From Fidelibacterota bacterium (GTDB lineage: Bacteria > Marinisomatota > Marinisomatia > SCGC-AAA003-L08 > TMED6), in assembly GCA_014239355.1 (NCBI GenBank), contig JAAZYZ010000015.1, positions 1 through 53,907 of the forward strand: 53,907 bases of DNA, given 5' to 3'. The notes beneath the pieces are model-generated. The model searched no databases. It was not told where the DNA came from and saw nothing but the letters and a program-made list of their open reading frames with translations. Made by a program: the position numbers and the translations under genes. Of this stretch, positions 8,566 to 19,489 are shown piece after piece; the stretch's first letter is position 1; every line of letters begins with the position of its first letter.

Positions 8566-9369
8566 ATGATTGATTTTCATAATCATATTATACCTAATTT
8601 AGACGATGGTTCTAAATCAGTTGAGATGTCTCTTAATATGCTTAAAGAAGCCAAATCTCAAGGCATTACTGACATTATAAATACCGTTCATTTTCAGCAT
8701 CCTAAAATGGATAAAAAAAATACATCCTATGATTTTGTTGTTGATGAAATTAAAAAAATGCAAGAAATTGCTAAATTAAATGATATTAATATTAACATTC
8801 ATCCTGCCTCAGAAGTTTTTTTTCAGTTTAATTTAACTGAAATTTTAGATAACCCAATTACAACATTTGGAAATGGTAAATACATGTTAATTGAGTTTCA
8901 AAGACTTCATTTTCCAAAAGGTTATGAAGATGAATTATTTAAATTACAGTTGAAAGGAATTACGCCAATTATAGCACATCCAGAAAGATATAGAGGTATA
9001 CAATCTGATATTTTATTAGCTAAAAAATGGATAGAAAGAGGTTATCTTATTCAAATTGATTGTTCTAGTATTCTAGGAGGTTTTGGAAAAGTAACCCAAG
9101 ATACTTCAATAGATTTATTAAAGAATGGATTTTGCCATTTAATTGGCTCTGATGCTCATAATGATAAAAATAGAAATTTTTGTTTGAAATATACATTATT
9201 AGAAATAGAAAAAATTATTGGAAAAGAGTCTATGAATATAATTAAAAATAATCCAAATCAAATTTTTAATAATCAAGACTGTATTAGTTATACTGTTAAT
9301 AGTGAAGCTCAAAATTTATCATTTTTAAGTTTTTTTAGTTCATTTTTAAAAAAATTTTTAAATCATTAA
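8566..9369 (+). CDS. cpsB: CpsB/YwqE-type tyrosine-protein phosphatase (PHP fold)
   Basis: MIDFHNHIIPNLDDGS at the N-terminus is the hallmark of the CpsB/CapC/YwqE manganese-dependent phosphotyrosine phosphatases. H5 and H7 start the PHP-fold metal site, IIAHPERYRG gives further ligands, and LIGSDAHN closes it. The enzyme dephosphorylates the cognate bacterial tyrosine kinase that controls polysaccharide chain length, here the Wzc-like protein encoded two genes downstream. It is probably cytoplasmic. The C-terminus after about residue 245 is hydrophobic and lysine-rich, not part of the core fold, and may bind the membrane. Confidence 0.88.
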   Translation: MIDFHNHIIPNLDDGSKSVEMSLNMLKEAKSQGITDIINTVHFQHPKMDKKNTSYDFVVDEIKKMQEIAKLNDININIHPASEVFFQFNLTEILDNPITTFGNGKYMLIEFQRLHFPKGYEDELFKLQLKGITPIIAHPERYRGIQSDILLAKKWIERGYLIQIDCSSILGGFGKVTQDTSIDLLKNGFCHLIGSDAHNDKNRNFCLKYTLLEIEKIIGKESMNIIKNNPNQIFNNQDCISYTVNSEAQNLSFLSFFSSFLKKFLNH

Positions 9370-9411
9370 AACTTCTTTGAGTTAAATGGTTTCATTTCAT
9401 AAATTACTTTA

Positions 9412-9891
9412 ATGAAAAAATATAAAAATATATATTTATTGATTATTATAATCTGTGCGAGCTCTTTTGTGATTCCACAAATTACTTACAATCAAAATCT
9501 TTCAAAAAATAATATTCAATTGACAGGTGAAGATTATATTACTGGAGAAGATGGAGTTCCAAGAATGAGTATAAATATATGGGGACATGTTAGCAAACCA
9601 GGAATTTACCTAGTTTATGATTAGATAGATATATTAACCTGTTTATCTATGGCTGGAGGGCCTTTAAAAGGTGCTAATCTATCTAATATTTCTATTTTTT
9701 CTGAAGATGGTTCTTCTACAAAAATTAATCTATCAAATATGTTAGATAAAAACGATGCTCTTTCTATAAAGTTGAAACCATATGATACTATATATGTTAA
9801 TCAAACAATAGCTAACTATATTCTTTTGAGATCTAGCTTTATTAATACGATTCTTCAACTTACTAACCTAATTTTAACTATTAATAACTAA
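9412..9891 (+). pseudogene. SLBB-domain polysaccharide export protein interrupted by an in-frame TAG
   Basis: Two open pieces lie in the same frame, 9412-9621 and 9625-9891, separated only by the TAG codon at 9622-9624. The first piece has a signal peptide (LLIIIICASSFVIP) and ISINIWGHVSKPGIY-like sequence typical of the start of an SLBB (soluble ligand-binding beta-grasp) domain. The second continues it with DILTCLSMAGGPLKGA, the usual middle of that domain, and ends with a hydrophobic tail. Joined, they would give a 159-codon small Wza-like exporter, the normal partner of the kinase gene that starts 11 bases later. The second part has an internal ATG at 9649 but it would lack a signal peptide and half the domain. 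Either a recent nonsense mutation, a sequencing error, or read-through is possible. Confidence 0.8.
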
Positions 9892-9902
9892 TAAATTAAA
9901 AT

Positions 9903-12206
9903 ATGTTACAGAATAAAGATTTTGAAAAAGAAGAGATTTCAATTAAGGAAATATTCTTTATTATTAGAAAAAACATTAAAAAAGTTATATTATTTTTAGT
10001 TTTTTCTATATTATTAGCATTTATTTATTTATTAACGGTTAGGCCTGTATATAAAACTTCTGGTTCAATTATTATAGATGATCAAAATTCGACAGTTTCT
10101 TCAATATTTGATATGGGTTTATCAGCTGATAAAAATTATCTACAAAATGAAATTGAAGTTTTAAAATCTAGAACAACTAGTGAAAGAACTATCAAATCCT
10201 TATTGAATTCATCATTTAAAAATAATCTTCATTTATTTAATACTAGAGAATATGAAGATAAATTTTTACGAAAAACTTTTAGAAGTTTTTTATTCCTAGA
10301 TTGGAATAGTCAAATAATACCTGATATTGATAAAGTTTTTAATGATAGTTTATTTAATATTTTTACAAGTAGGTTAAGAAATAATATTTCAATTTCTAAT
10401 CTAGACTATACAGATGTTTTAAAAGTTTCATATTCATCTAATAATCCTAGAGAGGCAGCCTTGATTGTAAATACAATTATTCAAGTTTACCAAAAAAGAG
10501 ATCAAGAATGGGCTTCTGGTGAAATGAACCATTTAAAATATTTTTTATTAGAGCAATTAGATCTTAAGAAGGATGAATTAAACAAAATTGAACAAGAGCT
10601 TAGAGAATTTCAAGAAGAAGAGCACATTTATGGTTTAGATAATAATTCAGAATTACTTTTAAATCAATTAACTACCGTAGAATCTGATTATTATAATACT
10701 GAAGCAAAAAAGAATATCTTACTAGAGCGAAAAAGATATTTTGTAAATCAATTAAATCAAGATGAAAAAGAGTTCACGAAAAGAGTAACAAATACTTTAG
10801 ATGCTCAATTGTATTCTATAAGGCAAGAATTATCATCTTTAGAAGCTGAATATATTTCAACAAAATCTAAAGAAGGAGACTCTCATCCTGCTGTTATTGA
10901 TTTAAATAAGAAAATTACAAATCTTAAAAAAGTTTTAAATATTGAGACTAAAAAATATGTAAAACAAGGTATTTCAGTTGCTAATCCTATTGAATATAGA
11001 CAAGCTATTATGGATTCTGTTATTAATTTTGATGCATTTATATCAGGGTATAATTCAAAATTATTAGAATTCAAAAATTTAGTTTTAAAATATGAATCTC
11101 AATTATCTTTGTTACCTAAAAAGTATTTAAAGTATAGTCGTTTTCAAAGAGATAAAGTAATATTAGATGAAACTTATAGTTTAATGAAACAAAAACTTGA
11201 AGAAGTTAAAATAAATGAAGCCTCTCAATTAGGTAAAATCCGAATAGTTGATTCAGCAAAAGCTAATTTTAATAAGAATTCACCAAATACAAAATTAATT
11301 TTTGCTTTAGCTATTTTCTTTGGTATTAGCTTAGGTATTATATTTATTTTTTCTTATGAATTTTTTGATTCTACAATCAAAAGTATAGATGAAATTGAAA
11401 GAAGAGGATTAGCTATATTAACTATTATCCCAGCTATAGGAAAAACAGAATCTAAAAAGAAAAAGAAGAAAGGTTATAAACCAAGTTTTAGTCCAGAAAA
11501 AATTGAAAGAAGATTATTAACACACGAAGATCCAAAATCTCCAATTTCTGAGGCATATAGGTCACTTAGAACAAGCTTGATGTATGATAGACAAAATAAT
11601 AATGGTAAGATAATATTGATAAGTAGCCCTGGTCCTGGAGAGGGAAAAACAACTACGATAGCTAATTTAGCTATTACTTATGCTAATATGGGACGAAAAA
11701 CTCTTTTAGTAGATGTTGATCTTAGAAAACCAGTTCTACATAGAATGTTTAAAAATGATAAAAGCAAAAAAGGTTTAACAAATTTCTTAAGTAGTTCTGA
11801 AGAAAATATTAATGATTTGATATATGATAGTGGAGTTGATAATCTAAAAATTATATCAAGCGGTGTGGTGCCTCCTAATCCTTCTGAATTGTTAGCTTCT
11901 GATCAAATGAAGATTTTTATAGAACAAACTAAAAAAGAATTTGATATTATATTATTTGATTCCCCTCCACTAATAGCTGTAACAGATGCATTTATAGTAA
12001 CTAAATTTGTAGATAAATTTTTATTAGTTATCAGAGCATCTGTAACTCAAAAAGGAGCTTTAGAGCGCTCATTGGTTAACGTGTCTAATATGAATCAGAA
12101 TATTGATGGAATTATATTTAATGGAGTTGATGAATCCAATACTTATGGAGGAGGTTATTATTACCAATATTATCAATATTATTATGGAACAGAGGATAAA
12201 GCATAA
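9903..12206 (+). CDS. wzc: Wzc-type polysaccharide co-polymerase / tyrosine autokinase
   Basis: A 767-residue inner-membrane protein of the PCP-2a class. TM1 is at about 22-42 and TM2 at about 463-486. Between them is the periplasmic Wzz-like region with long coiled coils (about 215-330). The cytoplasmic C-terminus is a BY-kinase: Walker A SPGPGEGKTTT (about 575-585), Walker A' LLVDVDLRKP, and Walker B ILFDSPP. The tail is a tyrosine cluster (GGYYYQYYQYYYG), the autophosphorylation site. It controls chain length and export together with the SLBB protein and the CpsB phosphatase encoded just upstream. It overlaps the next gene by one base. Confidence 0.95.
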   Translation: MLQNKDFEKEEISIKEIFFIIRKNIKKVILFLVFSILLAFIYLLTVRPVYKTSGSIIIDDQNSTVSSIFDMGLSADKNYLQNEIEVLKSRTTSERTIKSLLNSSFKNNLHLFNTREYEDKFLRKTFRSFLFLDWNSQIIPDIDKVFNDSLFNIFTSRLRNNISISNLDYTDVLKVSYSSNNPREAALIVNTIIQVYQKRDQEWASGEMNHLKYFLLEQLDLKKDELNKIEQELREFQEEEHIYGLDNNSELLLNQLTTVESDYYNTEAKKNILLERKRYFVNQLNQDEKEFTKRVTNTLDAQLYSIRQELSSLEAEYISTKSKEGDSHPAVIDLNKKITNLKKVLNIETKKYVKQGISVANPIEYRQAIMDSVINFDAFISGYNSKLLEFKNLVLKYESQLSLLPKKYLKYSRFQRDKVILDETYSLMKQKLEEVKINEASQLGKIRIVDSAKANFNKNSPNTKLIFALAIFFGISLGIIFIFSYEFFDSTIKSIDEIERRGLAILTIIPAIGKTESKKKKKKGYKPSFSPEKIERRLLTHEDPKSPISEAYRSLRTSLMYDRQNNNGKIILISSPGPGEGKTTTIANLAITYANMGRKTLLVDVDLRKPVLHRMFKNDKSKKGLTNFLSSSEENINDLIYDSGVDNLKIISSGVVPPNPSELLASDQMKIFIEQTKKEFDIILFDSPPLIAVTDAFIVTKFVDKFLLVIRASVTQKGALERSLVNVSNMNQNIDGIIFNGVDESNTYGGGYYYQYYQYYYGTEDKA

Positions 12207-13072
12207 TGTATAATCCATGTAATGTTATAGCAGAAATTGGTTGTAATCATAAAGGCGACTTAGGCATAGCGAAAGATTTAATTACATTAGCAAAAAAAAC
12301 TGGTGCTAATGTAGCTAAATTCCAAAAAAGGCACTCAAAAGAATTATTGCAAAAAAAACAGTACGATGCTCCACACCCTAATCCAATTAATTCATATGGA
12401 AAAACTTATGGAGAGCATAGAGAGTTCTTAGAATTTTCAAAAGAACAACATCAAGAATTGATGCAACATTGTAATTCAGAAGACATTTTGTATTCTACAT
12501 CTGTTTGGGATGTTACATCAGCAAAAGAAATTGTAGATCTTAATCCTAAATTAATTAAAGTTCCTTCTGCTTCTAATACTCATTATGAAATGCTTAAAGT
12601 GTTACGTGATGAATATGTTGGTGATGTTCATGTTTCATTTGGGATGACAACTTATGAAGAGCAAGAGAAGTTAGTACGTTTTTTTGAACAAAAAAAACAA
12701 GCTAAAAATAGACTTGTTATATATAGCTGTACTTCAGGGTATCCAGTTCCTTTTGAAGATGTATGTTTACTTGAGATTTTAAAAATAAAAGAAAATTTCA
12801 AAAACAGAGTTAAAGATATAGGTTTTTCAGGACATCATTTAGGAATCTCAATAGATATTGCAGCTTATACTTTAGGTATTTCTTGGATTGAAAGACATTT
12901 TACTAAAGATAGAACATGGCAAGGTACAGATCATGCAGCTTCATTAGAACCTTCTGGATTTTCCAAATTAACTCGAGATTTAGAAGCTACATATCAAGCT
13001 TTAAATTATAAAAAAAAGCAAATACTTGATATCGAAAAACCGCAAAGAGATAAACTAAAATTTCAAAAATAA
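12206..13072 (+). CDS. NeuB-like N-acetylneuraminate (nonulosonic acid) synthase, short form
   Basis: The N-terminus NVIAEIGCNHKGDLGIAKDL is the classic opening of sialic-acid synthases, which condense PEP with an N-acetyl-hexosamine. IKVPSASNTHYEML, VSFGMTTYEEQEK and GFSGHHLG match the TIM-barrel active-site segments. The protein is 288 residues, about 50-60 shorter than usual, and lacks the C-terminal SAF (antifreeze-like) domain that caps the active site of the NeuB dimer. No CMP-sugar synthetase (NeuA) or NeuC is seen nearby. The sugar made is uncertain: sialic-acid-like, pseudaminic/legionaminic-like, or another aldol product. Confidence 0.82.
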   Translation: MYNPCNVIAEIGCNHKGDLGIAKDLITLAKKTGANVAKFQKRHSKELLQKKQYDAPHPNPINSYGKTYGEHREFLEFSKEQHQELMQHCNSEDILYSTSVWDVTSAKEIVDLNPKLIKVPSASNTHYEMLKVLRDEYVGDVHVSFGMTTYEEQEKLVRFFEQKKQAKNRLVIYSCTSGYPVPFEDVCLLEILKIKENFKNRVKDIGFSGHHLGISIDIAAYTLGISWIERHFTKDRTWQGTDHAASLEPSGFSKLTRDLEATYQALNYKKKQILDIEKPQRDKLKFQK

Positions 13073-13073
13073 A

Positions 13074-14120
13074 ATGAAGATATTAGTTGCTGGAGGCGCT
13101 GGATTTATTGGTAGTAATTTTATTTTAAATTACATTGATAAACATATTATTTTAAATTATGATAAATTAACCTACGCTGGCAATATAAATAATCTCAATT
13201 CAATAAAAAATCATAAAAATTATTCTTTTATAAAAGGGGATATAAAAGATCAAAATTTGGTCACCAAAACAATTTACGACTTTAAGCCTGACGCAATAAT
13301 TAATTTTGCAGCTGAGTCACATGTAGATCGTTCTATTGATGGACCACAAGACTTTATTAACACAAATATTGTAGGAACATTTGTATTACTTAAATCAGCA
13401 TTCAGTTATTTTAACAATTTAAATAAAGATAAAATAAAAAATTTTAAATTCTTACATATTTCAACAGATGAAGTGTATGGTAGTTTAGGTTTAATGGGTA
13501 AGTTCAAAGAAACAACTCCATATAATCCTACTTCACCATATTCAGCTTCTAAAGCTTCATCGGACCATTTAGTTAAAGCATGGCACCATACTTTTGGACT
13601 TCCTATTTTGATTACTAACTGTTCTAATAATTATGGGCCTTATCAATTTCCTGAAAAATTAATACCTTTAATGATAACAAATTGTTTAGAACATAAAAAA
13701 TTACCTATATATGGAAAAGGTGATAATGTTAGAGATTGGATATTTGTTGATGATCATTGTAAAGCAGTTTATAAAGTTTTAAAATATGGTAAATTAGGTG
13801 AAACATATAATATTGGTGGTAATCAAGAAATGAGTAATATAGATATTGTGAATAATATTTGTTTAATATTAGACAAATTAAATCCATCAGATAAGTTGGA
13901 TAGTTATCGTTCTTTAATCACTTTTGTTAAGGATAGGCCAGGTCATGATTTTAGGTATGCTATTGATTCATCTAAAATAGAATCAACATTAAATTTTTAT
14001 CCAAAAGAAAACTTAAAAACAGGCCTTAAAAAAACAATTAATTGGTATTTGTCTAACTTAGATTGGATTAATAAAATTAGGTTAGAAAAATATAATCAAG
14101 AAAGGTTAGGAAATATTTAA
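13074..14120 (+). CDS. rfbB: dTDP-glucose 4,6-dehydratase
   Basis: An extended SDR of 348 residues. GGAGFIGSNF at the N-terminus binds NAD+, FAAESHVDRSIDGP is diagnostic for RmlB, and STDEVYGSLG plus YSASKASSDH give the catalytic T-D-E and YxxxK residues. It converts dTDP-glucose to dTDP-4-keto-6-deoxyglucose. rfbA and rfbC follow directly with no gap or a 4-base overlap, so the three genes are translated together. The reductase RfbD is not in the window. Confidence 0.96.
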   Translation: MKILVAGGAGFIGSNFILNYIDKHIILNYDKLTYAGNINNLNSIKNHKNYSFIKGDIKDQNLVTKTIYDFKPDAIINFAAESHVDRSIDGPQDFINTNIVGTFVLLKSAFSYFNNLNKDKIKNFKFLHISTDEVYGSLGLMGKFKETTPYNPTSPYSASKASSDHLVKAWHHTFGLPILITNCSNNYGPYQFPEKLIPLMITNCLEHKKLPIYGKGDNVRDWIFVDDHCKAVYKVLKYGKLGETYNIGGNQEMSNIDIVNNICLILDKLNPSDKLDSYRSLITFVKDRPGHDFRYAIDSSKIESTLNFYPKENLKTGLKKTINWYLSNLDWINKIRLEKYNQERLGNI

Positions 14121-14990
14121 ATGAAAGGGATTATTTTAGCTGGAGGTTCAGGAACTAGATTATATCCGGCAACAAAAGCAATTTCAAAGCAATTATTACC
14201 TATATATAATAAGCCTATGATATTTTATCCTTTATCGACGTTGATGTTATCAGGTATAAGAGATATTTTGATTATATCTACATCTGAAGATATTCCTAAA
14301 TATAAAACATTACTTGGTGACGGTAAAGATATTGGGCTTAATTTATGTTACAAAATACAGCCTCAACCAAAGGGTTTAGCTGAAGCTTTTATTATTGGAG
14401 AAGAATTTATTGGGAATGATGATGTTTGTTTGATATTAGGGGATAATATTTTTTACGGTACAGGCTTGCCTCAATTGCTTAAAGATACAGTAATGAAAGT
14501 TAAAACAGGAAATAATTCTATAATATTTGGTTATAATGTCAAAGATCCTAAGAGATATGGAGTAGTAGATTTTAGTGCTGATGGAAAAGTGATTTCTATA
14601 GAAGAAAAACCTGAAAACCCAAAATCAAATCATGCAGTAGTTGGGCTATATTTTTATAAAAATGATGTTGTTAGTATAGCTAAAGAAGTTAATCCATCTA
14701 AACGAGGTGAGCTTGAAATTACATCTATTAACAATAAGTATTTATCTCAAAAAAGATTAGAAGGCCAAATGATGAGCAGGGGGTTTGCTTGGCTAGATAC
14801 AGGAACCTTTGATTCGTTGCTTGAAGCATCAAATTTTATTAGAACAATAGAAAAAAGACAAGGTTTAAAAATTTCTTGTGTAGAGGAAATTGCTTACAAG
14901 TATGGATATATTAATGATGATGAATTATTAAAATGTTCAAAAAAATATAATAATGAATACGGTAATTATTTGATGAATTTATTAAAGTGA
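14121..14990 (+). CDS. rfbA: Glucose-1-phosphate thymidylyltransferase
   Basis: A 289-residue nucleotidyltransferase starting [16 protein letters not shown], the NTP-binding signature of Rml[21 protein letters not shown] and GFAWLDTGT are further family motifs. It makes dTDP-glucose from glucose-1-phosphate and dTTP, the first step of the rhamnose-type pathway. The ATG follows immediately after the rfbB stop codon. Length and motifs are complete. Confidence 0.96.
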   Translation: MKGIILAGGSGTRLYPATKAISKQLLPIYNKPMIFYPLSTLMLSGIRDILIISTSEDIPKYKTLLGDGKDIGLNLCYKIQPQPKGLAEAFIIGEEFIGNDDVCLILGDNIFYGTGLPQLLKDTVMKVKTGNNSIIFGYNVKDPKRYGVVDFSADGKVISIEEKPENPKSNHAVVGLYFYKNDVVSIAKEVNPSKRGELEITSINNKYLSQKRLEGQMMSRGFAWLDTGTFDSLLEASNFIRTIEKRQGLKISCVEEIAYKYGYINDDELLKCSKKYNNEYGNYLMNLLK

Positions 14991-15508
14991 TAAAAATTAT
15001 TAATACTGAAATTAGTGATGTTAAAATCATTGAACCAAAGGTTCATTTTGATAAAAGAGGTTATTTTATCGAATCTTTCAACCAAGAAGAATTTAATAAT
15101 GAAGTAGGTAAAATTAAATTTGTACAAGATAATGAGTCTGATTCATCATTTGGGGTATTAAGAGGGTTGCATTTTCAACAGGCCCCATTTGAGCAATCTA
15201 AATTAATTAGAGTCATTAAAGGTGAAATTCAAGATGTGGCAGTTGATATTAGAGAAAACTCTCCTAACTACTTGAAGTATGTTTCTGTTATTTTAAATGG
15301 CAAAAACAAAAAACAATTATTTATTCCAAAAGGTTTTGCGCATGGTTTTTTAGTTTTAAGTAAAAAGGCAATTGTTAATTATAAAGTAGACAGCTTTTAT
15401 AATAAAGAATTTGAAAAAGTAATTGCTTTTAATGATCCAAAAATTAATATAAAATGGAAACTAGATTTAGAGTGTATAAAAATTTCTGATAAGGATAAGG
15501 AATTCTAG
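14987..15508 (+). CDS. rfbC: dTDP-4-dehydrorhamnose 3,5-epimerase
   Basis: A cupin-fold RmlC of 173 residues. [19 protein letters not shown] (with the catalytic histidine), [12 protein letters not shown] and [10 protein letters not shown] are the family landmarks. It epimerises dTDP-4-keto-6-deoxyglucose at C3 and C5. The start is a GTG that overlaps the rfbA stop by four bases (GTGA), which implies translational coupling. Since no RfbD reductase follows, either a distant gene completes dTDP-L-rhamnose or the 4-keto sugar is used otherwise. Confidence 0.95.
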   Translation: MIKIINTEISDVKIIEPKVHFDKRGYFIESFNQEEFNNEVGKIKFVQDNESDSSFGVLRGLHFQQAPFEQSKLIRVIKGEIQDVAVDIRENSPNYLKYVSVILNGKNKKQLFIPKGFAHGFLVLSKKAIVNYKVDSFYNKEFEKVIAFNDPKINIKWKLDLECIKISDKDKEF

Positions 15509-15577
15509 TTAATATCCATTTAAATTATTAAATTTGTTTTAAGTAATGGTTTAAAATATATTTACTAAGAGGGTGTT

Positions 15578-16828
<1,251 letters not shown>

Positions 16829-16829
16829 A

Positions 16830-17954
16830 ATGAAATTTATAGATCTTAATAAACAATATAGTAGAATAAAAACTCAAGTCAATAAGGATATATTAAATAA
16901 TCTTGAAAAAGGCGATTATATTCTTGGGGAGAATGTTTCTAAACTAGAGAAACGTTTATCAAGATATGTTGGCGTAACAGAATGTATTACTTGTGCTTCA
17001 GGAACTGATGCACTATTGATTCCATTGATGGCCTATCAGATTGGAGCTGGTGATGCAGTCTTTACAACCAATTTTTCGTATTTTGCTACAACAGAAGTAA
17101 TTTCACTCGTTGGTGCTGCTCCTATATTTGTAGATATTGATAATCAAACATTTAATATTGACCCGAGTCTTCTTGAACAGCAAATTTTACAAACATTAAA
17201 CGATGGGAAACTAATACCTAAAGCAATTATAGCTGTAGATTTATTTGGTCAATTAGCTGATTATCAGAAAATACAAGAGATAGCAAAAAAATATAATTTA
17301 ATTCTTATTGAGGATGCAGCTCAGTCATTTGGAGCAACTTTTAAAGATAAAAAATCATGTTCATTTGGAGATGTATCTGCAACATCATTTTTTCCAGCAA
17401 AACCACTTGGATGTTATGGAGATGGGGGCGCAATTTTTACTAATGATAAAAAATTAGCAGATTTATGTAGATCTATTAGAGTCCATGGGAAAGGTAAAGA
17501 TAAATATGATAATATTAGGGTTGGTTTAAATAGTAGATTAGATACAATACAGGCATCTGTGCTTTTGAATAAGCTTAATATTTTTGATGATGAACTTATA
17601 CAAAGAAATAAAATAGCTGATTCTTATAATCAAAAATTAAATGAACATTTAATTACTCCATATGTATCTGAAGAAAATATTTCGTCATGGGCTCAATATT
17701 CTCTGTTAGCTAAAAGCTCTGATGAAAGAGATAGATTGATGCAGTATTTAAAGAATAAAGGTATTCCAACAGCTATATATTACAAAAAATTATTTTCTGA
17801 TTTAGAAATTTACAGAGATAATATATGTTCTAAATTTCCAGTTTCAGCAAAAATATCAGACAGGATTTTTAGTATACCTATGCATCCATACCTAGAAGAT
17901 AATGATATAAACCAAATTACTAATAGCATAAAAGAGTATTTTAATCATGAATAA
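16830..17954 (+). CDS. DegT/DnrJ/EryC1/StrS aminotransferase (WbpE-like)
   Basis: A PLP-dependent sugar aminotransferase. CASGTDALLIPLMA binds the cofactor phosphate, EDAAQSFGA holds the pyridine-binding aspartate, and K191 in FFPAKPLGCYGDGG forms the Schiff base. MKFIDLNKQY is the typical N-terminus of this family, so I start at 16830, not at an earlier in-frame ATG inside the preceding gene. In the Wbp pathway this enzyme aminates the 3-keto group of UDP-GlcNAcA; the neighbours on both sides support that role. It overlaps the next gene by 8 bases. Confidence 0.9.
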   Translation: MKFIDLNKQYSRIKTQVNKDILNNLEKGDYILGENVSKLEKRLSRYVGVTECITCASGTDALLIPLMAYQIGAGDAVFTTNFSYFATTEVISLVGAAPIFVDIDNQTFNIDPSLLEQQILQTLNDGKLIPKAIIAVDLFGQLADYQKIQEIAKKYNLILIEDAAQSFGATFKDKKSCSFGDVSATSFFPAKPLGCYGDGGAIFTNDKKLADLCRSIRVHGKGKDKYDNIRVGLNSRLDTIQASVLLNKLNIFDDELIQRNKIADSYNQKLNEHLITPYVSEENISSWAQYSLLAKSSDERDRLMQYLKNKGIPTAIYYKKLFSDLEIYRDNICSKFPVSAKISDRIFSIPMHPYLEDNDINQITNSIKEYFNHE

Positions 17955-18924
17955 AAAAGTCTGTGTCGTTGGTGGGGGCCGTTGGGGAAAAAACCATCTT
18001 AAAACATTGGAAAAACTAGGCTCTTTAGGTGGATTGGTAGAACAGAATATAGATGCAATTAATTATTATAAAAAACAATATCCAAATATAAAATTTTTTA
18101 CAGATATAGAAGAGGCTCTAAAGTTTAGTTTTGATGGATTTGTAGTAGCAACACCAGTTGAAACTCATTATGCTTTAGGTAAAAAAATTATAGAATCAAA
18201 TCATCATGTTCTTATTGAAAAACCAATAACAACAAACATTAAAGAAGCTCAAGATTTAAATAATTTAGCTAATAAACATAATGTAAATTTAATGGTAGGA
18301 CATCTGCTATTATTCCATCCAGCAATTAATAAAATTAAAGAACTAATTGATCAAAATCAGATTGGTGATTTGCAATATATATATAGCAATCGTTTAAATT
18401 TGGGAAATATAAGAAGTGAGGAGAATGTTTTCTGGAGCTTTGCTCCTCATGACATATCTATAATCCAGTATTTTTCAAATTCTTTTCCTATAGATATAGT
18501 ATCTAATGGAGGAGCTTTTATTCAAAAAAATGTTCATGATACGACAATGACATTTTTAGAATATCCAAATAATCTTAAATGCCATATATATGTTAGCTGG
18601 TTACATCCATTTAAAGAACATAGGTTAGTAGTTATAGGCTCAAATGGTATGTTAAGTTATGAGGATTCAAGTGAAGATAAATTAATAAAATTTTATAAAA
18701 AAAGATATGTAATGAGTAATAATAATCCAATTAAAGAAGATGGTGATATAGATATTATAGAATTTGACAAATATCCACCTTTAGAATTAGAATTGAAGTA
18801 TTTTATAGAACATTTAGATGGAACTAAAGTAGATATATCTAATGGAGACAATGCTCTTGAAGTTATTCAAATCTTAGAGAAAGCTACTAATTCTTTATTA
18901 CAAAAAGGAGTAGATAATGAGTGA
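17947..18924 (+). CDS. Gfo/Idh/MocA oxidoreductase (WlbA/WbpB-like)
   Basis: An NAD-dependent sugar dehydrogenase of 325 residues. VVGGGRWGKNHLKTL is the Rossmann motif and LIEKPITTN is the conserved EKP segment holding the catalytic lysine. NVFWSFAPHDISI contains the family histidine/aspartate region. In the diacetamido-uronic acid pathway WlbA/WbpB oxidises UDP-GlcNAcA at C3 to give the ketone used by the aminotransferase encoded just upstream. The two genes overlap by 8 bases, and the acetyltransferase overlaps the end of this one by 8, so all three are coupled. Confidence 0.88.
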   Translation: MNKKVCVVGGGRWGKNHLKTLEKLGSLGGLVEQNIDAINYYKKQYPNIKFFTDIEEALKFSFDGFVVATPVETHYALGKKIIESNHHVLIEKPITTNIKEAQDLNNLANKHNVNLMVGHLLLFHPAINKIKELIDQNQIGDLQYIYSNRLNLGNIRSEENVFWSFAPHDISIIQYFSNSFPIDIVSNGGAFIQKNVHDTTMTFLEYPNNLKCHIYVSWLHPFKEHRLVVIGSNGMLSYEDSSEDKLIKFYKKRYVMSNNNPIKEDGDIDIIEFDKYPPLELELKYFIEHLDGTKVDISNGDNALEVIQILEKATNSLLQKGVDNE

Positions 18925-19489
18925 TAAGTTTTTTTGCCATGATTCCAGTTATATAGATGATAATGTTAAAGTTGGAAATCAAACAAAAATATGGCATTTT
19001 TCTCATATCCAATCTGGTACTATCATAGGAGATGGTTGTTCTATAGGGCAAAATGTTAATATTGGAAATAATGTTAAAATTGGAAATAGTGTTAAAATTC
19101 AAAATAATGTTTCTGTATACGAAGGTGTAGAATTAGAAGATTATGTTTTTTGTGGTCCATCTATGGTATTTACAAATATAAAAATACCTAGATCTGAATT
19201 TCCTCAAAGAGGTAGTGGATTTTATTCTAAAACTTTAGTGAGGAAATCTGCATCTATTGGAGCGAATGCAACAATTGTTTGTGGAGTTGAGATAGGTCAA
19301 TATGCTCTTATTGGTTCTGGTGCTGTTATAACTAAAGATGTTCCTGATTTTGCTTTGGTAGTTGGTAATCCTGGAAGAATTATCGGTTGGGTTGATAAAA
19401 AAGGTAATAAACTTACATTCAATAATTCAGGTCTGAGTAAGTGTAAAAAATATAAATTTAAAAATAATAAAGTGACAGAAATAAATTGA
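18917..19489 (+). CDS. Hexapeptide-repeat N-acetyltransferase (WlbB/WbpD-like)
   Basis: A left-handed beta-helix protein with repeated [I/V]-G-x-x-x-x-[I/V] turns (residues about 30-80), including IGDGCSIGQNVNIGNNVKIG. IGANATIVCGVEIGQYALIGSG is the C-terminal coil set and VVGNPGRIIGWV is the usual closing segment. It most likely acetylates the 3-amino group of UDP-GlcNAc3NA with acetyl-CoA. Context with WbpA-, WbpE- and WbpB-like genes is decisive for this reading. A general sugar O-acetyltransferase is the alternative. Confidence 0.87.
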   Translation: MSDKFFCHDSSYIDDNVKVGNQTKIWHFSHIQSGTIIGDGCSIGQNVNIGNNVKIGNSVKIQNNVSVYEGVELEDYVFCGPSMVFTNIKIPRSEFPQRGSGFYSKTLVRKSASIGANATIVCGVEIGQYALIGSGAVITKDVPDFALVVGNPGRIIGWVDKKGNKLTFNNSGLSKCKKYKFKNNKVTEIN

